Assembly (NCBI GenBank): GCA_031002005.1
Contig: JARYHS010008074.1
Span: 348,340,932 to 348,404,931 of the forward strand
Origin: Vandiemenella viatica
Taxonomy: Eukaryota; Arthropoda; Insecta; Orthoptera; Morabidae
Reading direction: 5' to 3'
Length of the DNA stretch: 64,000 nt
Below the pieces are notes generated by a model. It had not been told where the DNA came from. It made no database searches and worked only from the letters and a program-made list of their open reading frames with translations. The translations under genes were made by a program, and so were the position numbers. Shown here in pieces: positions 23,147 to 35,207 of this stretch. Each line of letters starts with the position of its first letter. Positions within the stretch are counted from its first letter, which is position 1.

Positions 23147-26100
23147 TCAGGCAGCGGTGAATTCCTCGTTGTCGCTATGGAAGACAGTGACATCTGTGAA
23201 GGCGGAGTTGGGCACGTGGAACTCGTACTCGTTGATGGGCCTGTCGAAGGGGAAGAAGGAGACCTTGGCGCCGACGTCGTCGGTGTAGGGGGTGGTCGTG
23301 CTGCTGGTGGTGTGCGTGAAGGGCTTGACGATGACGTAGAACCTGAGTGGCAGGCCGCTGTACGTGCCCTTGGGCAGCGCCAGGCGGTCGGCGTCTCCGT
23401 GCTTGTACACGAAGTCGTCGATGTGCACCTCCTCGTTGCCGTTCAGGGCAGTCAGAGTCTTCTCGTACAGTTTACTGAAGCTCAGCGGCTGGTTGCCGTA
23501 GTAGGTGAAAGACTTCGAATTCCTCTCCAGCAAGTTTTCACCCGCCTTAACTATTAAAAGAACGACGATGTAAGAATATATAGACATAAAGAGATTCCAT
23601 AAAAGTCCTATAGCTTAGAGACAAAAATAATAATATTGGTGTAATGACTCTCAGTTCAACGAAAGAGTTAGCGTCGATGCAACAAAATTTAGAAGCAATC
23701 CGCCAGTGGCCTTAGGAGTTGCATCTTAATAATACCACAAAATACCAATTGTCTACAGCTGTTTACCATATTTTTGCGCTGCGTTTGGAGATCGGGTGCG
23801 TCAGGATCATAATCCACCCCCATACTGATCGTCCTGACTGCTGCTGTGAACTCGCTCCACGTACTATATTAATGAGTACGGGGTATCACCTGTTCGTGTT
23901 CAGCCATGAGCATATGTCAATGAAAGTTTCACGGGAGTCCAGCCGGATGGAGTCATAAAACGACGACGTTTCGACAACCTGCTCGGTTGTCTTCATCAGG
24001 TCTATTTAGATGTAGCTTCTCGAAATCACAAACAGACTGACTTCGCTGATTGTGATTTCGAGAAGCAACATCTAAATAGACCTGATGAAGACAACCGAGC
24101 AGGTTGTCGAAACGTCGTCGTTTTATGACTCCATCCGGCTGGACTCCCGTGAAACTTTCATTGAATCAATACGCCGGGAAAGTCTCCATTTGCATATGTG
24201 CATATCTGTTTATATGTTCGGTTTGTCCTATACTAACGCTAATACAAATATAAAATATTAAAAATATTTTGCGCGTTGCCACATAGGTAAATTATACAAA
24301 TATATAAACCATTTTTTCTAACACTTTAAGACTGTATCTTAATATTACTTAGTCATGTTAATGCTATCATGCAGGGTTTCAATTTCTCTCTGGATAGCGT
24401 TAAACCCAATACGAAACCCTCAGTGCGGTTTAAGGAATGTTATAGCTCAGTCATCTGCAACTGGCCGGATGACGGCACTATCGGCAATTTTTATTGGCTG
24501 GCCTCCTTCATCTGATGCGATGAATTATCACCCTTCCTTCTACGGTATCGAACCAACCCCAGCATTGTGAACCCAGTTTAGTTTTCTTTTGAATTATCTT
24601 AGTACTAAAATTCAAGTGTCATGTATTAGTAAATGTCCTAAAATATGTTGAAAAATCACAGTATGAGAATTAGTTACGAGATATTATCAATGAGGTGAAA
24701 AGTAAATTCGTGTGGTTATAATGACCTGGTGACAGCGTTTCGTATCGGCTGCGCAATTCGCTTCTATCGCAGCCGCCTAGTCTAACCCGGTAACCCTACT
24801 GGGTATACTGGACTTACGATAGAATCCGATCTACGGAAGTGTCATGTCGTACTTCATTCACATTACACAGCAAGCTGTGACCGGGGGGAAGGTCACGTTA
24901 AGGACCTATGAAAATCCACACCCACACAGGGATCTGAACCGTGGACCTTTCGAACTCCAATCAGACGCCTTGAGCACTGAGCCACCAGGTCGCTCAACAG
25001 TGAGACAGACTCTCAAAATGAAACAGGCAACTTCGAAAAGTAAATGATTAACAATGTCCTCAAAATCATTTCAGTTTCGGCTACCATATGATAGTGAGTC
25101 GTAGAAACAGTTACTTTCCCGTCATTGTTCACCTTCTACCTTTGTCATAACTGTGATGATGGATACTAAATAATTATGGTACTTTGAAGTATTTCGTCAT
25201 ATTATAAGGTGACAAGAAGTTATGAATTCACTGGTTCCTGACTAAACCGAGACCCATAGAACTATTTTCTTTATAAAGACATCAACATATCTTATTTAAT
25301 AATGGATTTAAGAAGCTATACCTTTACAGACGCATTTTGGCCGAGTCAACTGATATTTTCAGGAAAAAGTTAGAAGCTTTATTGTTATATCAAAAAACCT
25401 TATTAACATAAAGATGATTTACAAAGAAAATATCTTGCTAACTGAACTAAAAGTCAAACGAGTTACTGGTATCATAATAAATACCGTTGCGATCATTGAG
25501 TGCTACTTACGCTTGTAGAGGAAGGAGTCGAGGTAGACAAACTTGTTCCGGGCCTCATTGAGGTTAAGCTCCTTGCCGTAGACGTCATATCGTGGGCCGT
25601 AGAAGACGCGCACGAAGGCGTCGACGTCCTTGTCGCTGGTGACCTTGATTTGGTAGTTGAAGGGCTTGTGCGTGAGACGGTGTGTACGACCCAGGAGGTT
25701 CAGCTTGCTGCCAACTTCGGCATTCGGGATCAGCAGAGCAGTGTTCATTTCGAAGTCGTAATGCTCGAAGTAGGTGACCAGTTTGTCGACAACGACGCTC
25801 TCCACTTTCACTCCGGGGAACTCCAGCTGTAACCGATGATAATAATAACTCTATCATCTAGACATGCCATATCAGTTATTATTATCATCAGGTTGAAAAC
25901 TTGCGTAAAACTAATCTGAGTTACGGTACATATATTGTTGTTATTAATGCAATAGAAATATATTGTTAAGACGTAAATGCTTCGTTATTTACTACGGTGG
26001 CCATTTAATGCGCCACACGAAAACACTCGGTTAATATTGTGTTATCAAGTTAAAAAAAAAATTGTTTTTGGACCTGAATTTGACAATTTTGGTCATTTTT

Positions 26101-29100
26101 ACTAATAATGACTCTATAGCTGCGATTAAAAGTCACGTATGTTTTTCTGTAACAATACGTAGAACCATTACACCTGAAATATCTCCACTCTCATCAGAGA
26201 CAAATAAGAATAGCTCGTATTTTATACTGATTAAATACCATGTCCCTATCAAAGATAACGAACCTCTTAAACCCAATTTTGCAGATGGGTCATTTACGTC
26301 GATTAATGTTCCACTTATATGTGACCAATCAGATAGAGACTGTTTCAGTGAATTACCTGGTGCAAGTTGTATGGTCCCAGGTGTTTCTTAAAGTAGTCGA
26401 ATACGTCAACAACACGCTTGACAATTCTGTAAAATAGAGGGTGCCTCAAAGCGCTCACTGGGTGGTCGAAATCCCCGGGATGGTCCTGTCAACAAAATTC
26501 TGTCAGCAACACAATCGGGATGTAACACAGATTCAGAAAATCAAAGTGAACCATGTGCAAGTGGTCTCACCCCATGCGCAGCAACGGCAAGTAGAATTCT
26601 GAACAAGGATCCATAGAAGTCCTTGTTCACGGAATCGACATTGCCTTCCACAATGCTTCCAAACAACTCAATGCTCTCTGGCTCCCTAAGCGAGTACTTT
26701 GTGAAGTTCGCCTGCAGGAATCAACAAAAAGTGAAATGATGAATGATTATAGTATGTCTCGTAGATCACGAAACTTATATGAAAGAAAGGTGACAGGTTG
26801 TTCGGTTAACTCACGTCAAAAACATATCCGTAGTCAATCGCGTCATAAAGCCTCCTCTCTAAAGCGCCGGCGATCTCTGCTAGCATTTTGTTCGGGATAA
26901 TTTCTTCGTTTCTGCTGACCTGTGGAATTACAAAGTTTCGCTATTTAAAACAGCTTTGGTAACCAGTACCGCAGATAATAGCTGTAACGGATTGTTGTTT
27001 TGTTTTATTAAGCCAAGTGTTACTTACCCTGATTGGTCTACGGTAGTCGATCGCCTCGACGTCGGGCAGGTGGTTGGACTGTCTCTCCAGGTTGTAACGA
27101 GCAAGCAGTTGTTTCAGGCCGAAGTAGAAGTGGTCTCCGCGCCTATGGTATTTTTCTTGACCGTAATTCTCCAGTTTAAGCCAGAAGGGGTAACGCAGCT
27201 GCATGTAGTTGTAGTAAGCAGCTAAGCCGATGTCCTCAGTGAAGTAGGAGACCAATTCCTCAGCGTCGTGGGCGTATGGGTAACCACTGTAGTTCACGTG
27301 GATGATATAAGGCTTCTCTTTATCTATGAGAAGACCTGTAACACACCAAGGATGCAGTTATAATCATACGTAAGAAACTACCTGAATGGCATCTTCATCA
27401 AGGCATAAATATGATATTTAATTTATTCAACCAGTTTCAATACTAAATTAACAGAGACTATTTCTGGTAAAATACTTTTTGTTCAAATTATTTATTTCAA
27501 AGCCTGCTGGAAAGACTAAAATTCTAAGATCGTTTCTAACAAGAAGTTAAAATTTTGTCCGTTTTTGAAGATATATACATTGCCGAATAGGTGAAAGAAT
27601 AACAATATTTTATCGGCTCGATAAACCCATAGTATCTCGTTTTCTGTAACCGCAAACCTTTTACCATTCCCTGCATTTGTGACACTCTTTGAAGTAAGGA
27701 AAGAAATGAAATAATCATAATTAAAAATAGCACCCCTGCTTCATTCTTTATATATTTTCTTCACTTAAAAAAATAATAGATAAATAAGGAAAAGAAAAAT
27801 TTCTATGTAGCTTTGTTTTATGAGGCATAAAATTTATATGTCAAATTTTAATTTATCGAGTGAATAGAAATAAAGTCAGAGTAATTCACAAACTTCCCGA
27901 ACAAGAAGCCATAATATCAAAAATCCACTATTAGTTCTTGGGTATTCGTGTATAGGTTAGTAAGTGCCTCACCTTGCACGTAAGCCTCGTACGCATGCTT
28001 GAGAACGTCGTATTTGACGAACAGCTGGGGGTATATCTCGTATAAGGAAGGCAGCACCAGATGGCGGGTGTCTTCACGGTGCACCACAGCGATGCCGAAT
28101 GCGTAGCCGAAGAGAACCTCGTTGAGGTAATAGCGAGCGGACACGGCAGTCTGCAACAACAATCAGGTGAGTGACGCGGCACTGCGTCGCAGGCTGGCCA
28201 CACTACTGTCTCTGTACGCACCTTGTAGAAGATGTCAAAGTCATTGGCGCTGTACAGCAGGTCGACGAGGGCTTGTGCCTGCAGTCGGTCCAACTTGTTG
28301 TATGGTGTGAACGTTTCTCCACGCTTCTTGAAGAAACCGTGATTGAACAGCTGGCTGACTCTCTTCACAACTTCAGCATTCTGAAAGAAAGGACACGTTC
28401 ATCTGTCAAATAATTTCTGCATCTCTTGCTGGAAAGCACCAGAAATGTTTTTGTTTCAAACTTTACCTCAAAATGTTTTATGTTTTCTTCTAGCCCAAAG
28501 GACTCTGCAATAGCAATTAGTTCTGGATCAAAGAAGGGCTGCTTAATGTGCCATAGAAGTTCCAGTAGTTTCTTCTGGTGACTTAGAAAGCCTTTGTTAG
28601 CTGAAAAACAAAGTAAATATAAGCCGATACAATATTTAAATCTATAAAATTATATAATGTGGTAATTAAGCTGTAGATTGCAATAAAATTATCTTTATTA
28701 TTCCACTAATGTGTGATCTTTCACTATTGCTATTACTCCACGATTCACTAATAGTGTGTGGCAGAGGCTGCATTGCACCTATGCGAAAGGGTAATAGTTT
28801 GGAAGGGATATACGGGATATGGCAGAAGGCGCCCATGAGCTATCGTGAGGAACCATCCCAGCATTCGCGTGGAGTGATCCGGGAAAACCATGGAAAACCC
28901 CGATCAGGATGGCGTAATCACTAATTTTGAATTCCGAATAGAGCGTTTGTAAAAGAGCTTTAGTAAATCTTCTAAATTTAATAATAATAACTACATTAAT
29001 GTGTTCATATCTGTGACTGACAGAAATTCCTTCAATTACTTTTTCAGTCCTCGGGCTACGGACAAAGATTCAACAATTTTTCTAACACAGCAAGTATGGA

Positions 29101-32100
29101 CTAAGATCAAGGTCTGACGCCATGGTCTAATGACAGGAAACTGTCATAGAGATCAGAAGAAGTGTAGTTCATGTGATCAATTGGGTGGATCATTTATCAG
29201 CAAGTAGAATTTTTAAAAACTTGTTGTGTTATGCTGAACGCAACCATATTACTCTTCCGTATAAGAGTTTTAAGAAATCATATGTGGGCATCCTCTCTGT
29301 GTTACGAACTACATTTTACACATTACCACGAACAAAACAGTGCTGTGAAGCATACAGATTAAGATTTTTATTTATTGTACCGAATTGTTCACTGTAGTTC
29401 TATGACATTCACTATCTCGAACAGCACAAGATGTTTCCACAAATTAAAGGGATGTGAATTTGTGGAGTAAGTGTGAAAACGATGAAGAGCAGTTAGAAGA
29501 CCTTTTCTCGAATTAAATTCTGTATGTATATTTTTTAGTTACATATTTCACACGCTGAAGAAGCTGTAGACACCAAGCTTAGTATGTATACAGTTATTTA
29601 ATACAGTCTTTTAATATTTCTGACGTTTCTTTTTAGAAGCTTTAAGCAACACTCTATATTCAATTAGTAATTTTATGTTCGTGTTGTCAGACTGTATATT
29701 TGTTTTAAATATTCTGAGGCATTTATTACGAACTTCATATATCCTGCACCAAAATTCAATGTGTAGAAACTGTTAGGTATGCGTCTGAAGCTCTTTTTGA
29801 TGCAAAACCAAAGCATCCCACTAGCCCTTTCTCTCGCTCTACGAAATGAAGATAAGTTGTTATGAAAAGTCTGTAAACTCATTAAAAGTTCAGCCTGACT
29901 TAATGGCAATTTGAATTAAACAGGATTTGAATAAATTTTGAATTATAAGGAACAACTCAAAGTTCATTCCTTTGAAATAAATTAAAAAGATAGTATTATT
30001 TCAGCCAAGTTAGATGAAACAGTGAAAATAGGTCAGATAATTTTAAGTTTGGTTGTAATCCAGTCAATATAATGTCACTGTTTATAGGATACTTCAAATA
30101 ACCAGCTGGCGTGGTTTAAAATCATGCATTCGTCAGATTAGGTAAATATTCAATGCCATACCTTTTATAAAAAACACAACTATTGCCTTCTACCTGAGTA
30201 GAATCTATTTGAGCCACTTTGTTTTGGTGTGCTAAGGAAAAGACGGCGATTGATGAAGCTTATACTAACGCAGGTGGAGATGAGCATTCGTATCGTCACT
30301 TAATTACTTTGCGTCTTGACACCATTTGTTACAGCTATATATTGAAAACATCTTCTCCAACATAGAGGTTAAACTCCAAAACTTACTGTTAGAGCTTCTT
30401 TTATCCAGATTAAATTACGAAATGGTTCTTGTTCTGCACAAATACTTTCTCAATACCTGAGGTGAACACACAAGCTGCATATTCCACAGTTTCAATGAGG
30501 GTTAATTAGATTTACCTCTATAAACTTCTATCTATACAAATATGAATGTGGTTTGTTTGTTCTTCACAGAAATCCACAGTTTTCATCCCATCTTGATAAA
30601 AAATTTGCACACTAATCCTTTGAAACAAGGAGATAAATACTGTCTACATTTGGTTGAAAAATTATCTGCATAAATAATACATGTTGTCTCATAATTTCGA
30701 AAAATTACTGGATGGCGATAGACAGACGCGTTGGATATGGATGTCTCTGTACTGTTTTCCCGTGTAGCGGTCAGGTAGCTCAGTGGTTAGGGTGCTAGTT
30801 TATTAATGTTTGGTCGTGGTCTCCGGTTCAAATCCCCTTGGAAGCTAAATTTTTTTAAAATTGTATTTGATCGTAAGTGTCACGCCTGGACCGTCGGTTA
30901 TTCGGATTGAATGTTAAACTGCAGATATCACAAAAATACGGGTACAATGCGGGGCAAATCGTAGGTAGTCTTGCAATTCGGTAATTCTACACTTTTTTAC
31001 GTTATATTGATCCCTCAGAGATGATTCGCAGTCAGTGTGTGTGTAACATGCAGTAATAATATTATAAATGTAGAAGTAAGTCTCCGTCTTTTGTTACGTT
31101 TTGACAACTAAATGCCTATACCGGTATTGATGGAATTCGACAAGAAAATCTGTAGGGAGGACACAGGACATTTTTTTCGGTATGATTAACAGTTTTAGTC
31201 ACGAATTTTTGAGATCTTATCGAATGGTGACAGAGAGACGCATGTGTGTGTTAGTCTGTAATGTTACGACGGTTCCTCAAGCTGTGCTTCTCGTGCATTA
31301 TGTTAGTGTATAATTTGTTAATTAATTTCGTTTAGAGAAGAAACATATTATTTAGTACAGATGTCGATTTTCACTGTCTTATTACTTTGTGTCTGCTTAA
31401 ATGTTTCTGGCACCAGTTTATTTTGCTTTCTTTTTTTACATGCCTTGCGGGCGTAAACTGACCTAAGTTGTAGCTCTAGCAGAGCACGAGCAGCTAAAGT
31501 TATTAGAACCCAAGAATCGGATGCTCATGCTGAAGAAAGAAGAAAAGACCAAGCTGAAATAAAGCTCCCCTTAGTTAACACCCCCCCTCCCCCACATCCC
31601 CGCACCTTCGTCTGTTTTTCTGTTTTTAAATATATTGGAAATGTATTCTCTTCAAGAGACAGGTTCGACGGTACAATGATATAGTGATGGTTTTTCTGTC
31701 ATATTATGCCGACTCGGTGTTGTTTGGGACCAATCCTTCGTTACCAACAACTTTCTATATTCAATTATGGCAAAGAAATTCTTAATCCACGCGTACTAAG
31801 TCGCGGTTATCAGCTAGTATTAAATATTATGCTCCCTCGTCCACTGCTAGGTGCCTGCTATTTCTAACAATTATTCGTTATGGCATAATTTTTATAATTT
31901 TATATTTTTACGCGTATTTTGTTTGTTATCAACCACCAACCACTTTAATCATTTGTGTGCAGATTTTCTTCATTTTACATCACGTATTTTTAGCTGATCA
32001 AGTTGTTAGAAAAACAGGTTTCAGACTATGGCATTGAATATAAAGAAGAGATAAAGTCAACCAATGTTGGGGCCAGTATCGAAGTGGTGCTTTCAAATAT

Positions 32101-32513
32101 CGTGTTGGAACAAGGAATAGTATTGATCCTTAACTATGAACACTAGTACACTGGCAGATCCCGGTATCGCAAACAAAAATAGGACGCAACATCATAAGCT
32201 GGAATCTAAACAAAGTTGATTTAGATGCAAACTTCGGTTTGCACGACGCATTCATGGCGAGGTGATAAAATCGAGTGAAGACCAGCACCATGATTCTATC
32301 TAATTCTCCTGCGCTACTCCTCACATACTACCGGTTCTTATGCGTCTTATGTAAAGGTCAACTGCCATGTGGTACTAAAAATTTTCGAAACGAAGCAGTT
32401 TTAAAACTTACGACGTGATGATTGGACTCACCGACTGTGTGCGGCACGAGGTCGACGGTGGCTGCCGCCAGCCCCACCATGGCCACCAGAGCGACTACCG
32501 TCAATGTCCTCAT
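23147..32513 (-). CDS. Hexamerin (insect storage protein), complete 10-exon gene, copy 1
   Basis: Hexamerins are secreted haemolymph storage proteins that assemble as hexamers and supply amino acids during moults and metamorphosis; some bind juvenile hormone. Exons (minus): 32432-32513, 28467-28600, 28222-28380, 27973-28150, 27028-27335, 26815-26919, 26571-26711, 26357-26485, 25511-25826, 23147-23550. All introns are GT-AG and phases join cleanly, giving 1956 nt (651 codons plus stop), a normal subunit length. Exon 1 starts at a signal peptide, MRTLTVVALVAMVGLAAA. Exons 2-4 form the hemocyanin N domain ('HQKKLLELLWHIKQPFFDP'), exons 5-8 the M domain ('YFTEDIGLAAYYNYMQLRYP', 'QLLARYNLERQSN', 'SALRHPLFYRIVKR'), and exons 9-10 the C domain ('KAGENLLERNSKSF'). 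Where hemocyanins and phenoloxidases have copper-A histidines this protein has Tyr/Asn/Gln, which excludes them. No cysteine in the assembled protein; N-glycosylation sequons NYS and NFT are present. Intron 1 is 3.8 kb. Confidence 0.93.
23916..24199. mobile_element. Foldback insertion in intron 9 of hexamerin copy 1 (TSD GCATAT)
   Basis: Absent from the matching site in copy 2 (around 60449). It is flanked by GCATAT at 23910-23915 and 24200-24205. Two arms of about 113 bp (23919-24030 and 24049-24164) are nearly perfect reverse complements around a loop of about 20 bp. Each arm carries 'CTGATGA', then a GACAACC/GGTTGTC hairpin, then 'GAAACGTC', the arrangement of a hammerhead ribozyme core. 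Penelope-like elements and retrozymes are known to carry such motifs. The stem III and stem I partners are not convincing, so catalytic activity is doubtful. Confidence 0.75.
24705..24995 (-). mobile_element. tRNA-derived SINE (family B) in intron 9, copy 1
   Basis: On the minus strand the head reads 'GAGCGACCTGGTGGCTCAGT' with a B-box-like 'ACGGTTCAGATCCC', and the tail is 'CAGGTCATTATAACCACACG' followed by AATTT. The same insertion is at 61213-61505 in copy 2, so it predates the duplication. Plus-strand relatives lie at 43551 and 44530. Confidence 0.75.
28770..28918 (-). mobile_element. Family-A SINE fragment in hexamerin intron 1
   Basis: 'CATTCGCGTGGAGTGATCC' and 'GGGAAAACCATGGAAAACC' match the family-A body in reverse. 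The tRNA head is mostly lost. Confidence 0.55.
28925..32400. other. Hexamerin intron 1, remaining sequence
   Basis: Intron DNA with a satellite-monomer fragment (about 30555-30680) and one tRNA-like SINE head (own entry). Poly-pyrimidine runs occur near 31580. No exon-like frame with homology was recognised, so exons 1 and 2 join directly. Confidence 0.5.
30766..30865 (+). mobile_element. tRNA-like SINE head in intron 1
   Basis: A box 'TAGCTCAGTGGTTAGGGTG' and B box 'CGGTTCAAATCC' at tRNA spacing, followed by T/A-rich sequence. The 5' and 3' ends do not form an acceptor stem, so this is a SINE head and not a tRNA gene. Confidence 0.5.
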
Positions 32514-32533
32514 GGTTGCTGTGGACCGCGTAG

Positions 32534-32564
32534 TGAGTAAAGCTTTCTCGGGAGCCAATTTATA
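32534..32564 (-). promoter_or_regulatory. Core promoter of hexamerin copy 1 (TATA box and initiator)
   Basis: On the minus strand TATAAAT lies at 32558-32564, and a TCACT initiator places +1 at 32534, thirty bases downstream of the first T. This predicts a 5' UTR of about 20 nt before the ATG at 32511-32513. TATA-Inr architecture suits a strongly and stage-specifically expressed fat-body gene. The start site itself is a prediction. Confidence 0.65.
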
Positions 32565-32599
32565 TGGTGGAACAGTCTCATATTCCCAAGGCGAGATGC

Positions 32600-34817
32600 C
32601 CCGGCAGGGGGGGTTATCGATCAAAAGCCAAAACACCAACGACGCATCTTGGATAACGTCCAATGTTCCGCATTCGATCCTCTTTGTTTGACGTCATTCA
32701 GAGTGATATTCATTTTTACGGAAAACCACGATGAATCAATCATCTCATTTTATTAACTTCCAGTTCCTAAACCTCAACTCAAATACCTGCACCATACTTT
32801 TTTCAGTTTCACACATTCAAATGGAGCTTGTCTGCATCTGTTTCAGTCGGTTCTAGAGGCTTGCACATTTTGCCTATCACATCTTTTAGGTCATTCTAAA
32901 ACTCTCTGAGAATTCCATTATTACATGCAAAGGTGAGCTATTAACACGTGTATAAGTATCAATGAGGTGCGAAGAAAAAGATAAACGTCACTATGAACAA
33001 AGTGTCATAGGATATATAATTATGAGGACATAATACCGTAAATATTCAGGTATCTATAATAAAAAAACTGCTTTTCCACTTATCGCCAAAAATTCGAATG
33101 TTCAATTGTTTGCCCTTCATTTCAACTAATTTTCTTAAATCAAGCCCGATGATTGAGGAATCAAAGCTCGAGTCTTATATTAGAGACGTCACTGGTTCGG
33201 TGTCCGATATGGAAGCTACCCCGGGCAATGGCTAATAAGATAGAGAGAAACCAAAATTGTAAACAGCTTATCTATCCCGTGAGTCAGAAGATCTTACCCG
33301 GAGGCGACATACTATTCAGTGTGTCACTTGGCAGTAGGTGAGGTAATGGTTGTAAAGTGCTGTCACCTGACGTCGTTAGCTTTCCATGTTGATCTCAAAC
33401 CTTCTCTTGACTCATGTGGGATGTCGGCAAAGGCGTAATTGCTACTACGTTACTAACTATTAATGTATGTGAAATTATTATCATGTTATTCATTTCAAGA
33501 GAACTTTTCAATACCAGAAAACGATTTTAAAGCTGAAATGAGGCACAAGACAGACCCTTGTGGTAACGTTCTGACCTAGCAATTTGGAGGGACTCTGGTA
33601 TGATTACCAACGCGACCGTCAAGATATCGTTTTGTCATTGATTCCCGGAATCTCCACGAGTTGTTTTTCTTCTACTTCTAGTTTATAGTCGTACTGAAGC
33701 TCAAGCGATCCACTTCTAAACTCTTAATCAATAATAAAGAAAAATATTTTGTAGCTACCACGAGTGCTGTTTACATCTTAAAACCGATGTTTGAAATCAT
33801 ATACCTCGAATCCATATCCCTTTTTCCATGTATTGCGTTGCAGTGGTAATAATGTTTTGATAAACGAATCGTCGAACTGTTTCTGGGATTAGGGAATCCT
33901 TTGTTACTCGGATGACATATTTCTGGTTGGAACAAAATGTAAGAATTTTTCTCTTAAGATGATTCGTATCATTAGTCCGATGGTAATAAGACTGGCGAAG
34001 AGTTTTTTGGTATTGTTAAATTATGCCATTATTGAACAATTCTGGGGGTATAAATTTGGAATACTAAGTCAGACAAAATGTGTTTCTGATTTGTTTGATC
34101 GATACTTTCTGGATTTTGCTATCCTAAGATTCAGCATAAACAAGTATACTGAGTGTTTTGACTAGGGGCATTGAAGTGGCAGTATTTTCAGGTGGGACAT
34201 TTCTTCGGATATTGGTTTGATCACTGCAGTTATATAAGTCCGATAACAGAGTAATACATTTTTAAACACGATACTTACGGCTTCTAATATTGAATTATAA
34301 GTATACTGTAACATCGATCCATTACTGCAACTAGTTGGAAATGTTTCGCAGGTTTTTTTCGTGCAGCTGACAGATGGTTGGCCTTTTCGTGACACCTCTC
34401 GTCTCGTGGAATTAAAACATTTACAAGGATTTTGCTTCTGAACTAGTTATCCAGTAGCTGCAATCTGCTGACAAACAGTCTTCTGTTATTCATTAAAAGA
34501 TCATCGACTGTAACTACTACAAAAGTCTCTAATTATTTTAACTGCAAGACGATGTGACTCCTTAACTGCTGTACTCCCTCGGAGGTAAATATAGTGGTTA
34601 ACTAAAGCCTAAATATGATTTCAGATATATTTTATAAGAATCTATAATTGCAAATCATAGTTGAAATTCAGAGATTGCTTCTAAAACATCTTTATTTTCG
34701 CTGTTAGATTTTTTTTAACAGGACCAAAATAATGATTTTGTGAAATGGCATACATGACAGAGTATCGACATCGTGATTGTTTTCTGCTTCCAGAGATTTT
34801 CAGAATGTATTTATAAG
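32600..34817. other. Upstream region of hexamerin copy 1
   Basis: About 2.2 kb between the promoter and the first upstream MITE. Probably holds distal control elements, but I cannot point to a specific site. Open frames are short and unrecognised. Confidence 0.35.
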
Positions 34818-34820
34818 TAA

Positions 34821-35204
34821 GGGAGCGTGCATAAACCACGTAGCTCCATTTTAGCCTCCTGCGAATCCCCCCTCCCCCCCCCCCCCAAGTAGCCCTACGT
34901 GGCTTTTGCCTCTACCCCCCCTCTCCCCACGTAGCACGTAGCTTTTTTCCCTTTTTATTCCAGAAGACATTTTGTACTGTTTTCTCTTGTCAGACCATTG
35001 TAAATTATATACGGAGATAATTAACTGAGGGAAATAATTATTCACATGCTGTTGTGAGTTCTGTTGCTCATTTTAACTGTGAAAAATGTTATGAAAAGAA
35101 AGCTACGTGGTCTGGCTCGGAACCCCCACTCCCCCCACGTAGCCCAGCGTAGCCTTCCAGACAACCCCTCCCTGGACCGAGCCACGTAGTTTGTGCACGG
35201 TCCC
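34821..35204. mobile_element. PIF/Harbinger-like MITE, 384 bp, TSD TAA
   Basis: Ends are inverted: 'GGGAGCGTGCATAAACCACG' at the left and, read in reverse from the right, 'GGGACCGTGCACAAACTACG'. TAA is present on both sides (34818-34820 and 35205-35207). The interior is built from repeated ACGTAGC/GCTACGTGG strings and C-runs, so it can fold extensively. A second copy starts at 63948. No coding frame. Confidence 0.75.
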
Positions 35205-35207
35205 TAA

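Larger units (their letters stand above)
21370..27465. repeat. Segmental tandem duplication, copy 1
   Basis: About 6.1 kb that matches 57915-63947 in the same orientation, offset 36.49-36.55 kb. It carries hexamerin exons 5-10, their introns and about 1.7 kb of 3' flank. Exon-intron structure, the SINE in intron 9 and the poly(A) signal are shared. The true right limit is unknown because copy 2 leaves the window, so the duplication probably includes the whole gene. Confidence 0.9.

Noticed and set aside
23177..23557. Long plus-strand frame opposite hexamerin exon 10 (also 59672-60091)
   Set aside because: It is the antisense shadow of the conserved C-domain exon; its Val/Gly/Asp-rich translation has no domain, and the minus frame is the real protein.
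25500..25857. Open frames overlapping hexamerin exon 9 on both strands (also 62009-62366)
   Set aside because: Other-frame shadows of exon 9; only the minus frame continuing at proper splice sites matches the hemocyanin C domain.
26956..27225. Plus-strand frame opposite exon 5 (also 63443-63712)
   Set aside because: Antisense shadow of the M-domain exon.
32406..32431. Alternative exon 1 donor (GTAAGT at 32406-32411)
   Set aside because: Using it would extend exon 1 by 20 nt and break the phase with exon 2; the GTGAGT donor at 32426-32431 keeps the frame.
23147..32513. Hemocyanin or prophenoloxidase identity
   Set aside because: The copper-binding histidines of the M domain are replaced by Tyr/Asn/Gln, and a secretory signal peptide is present.
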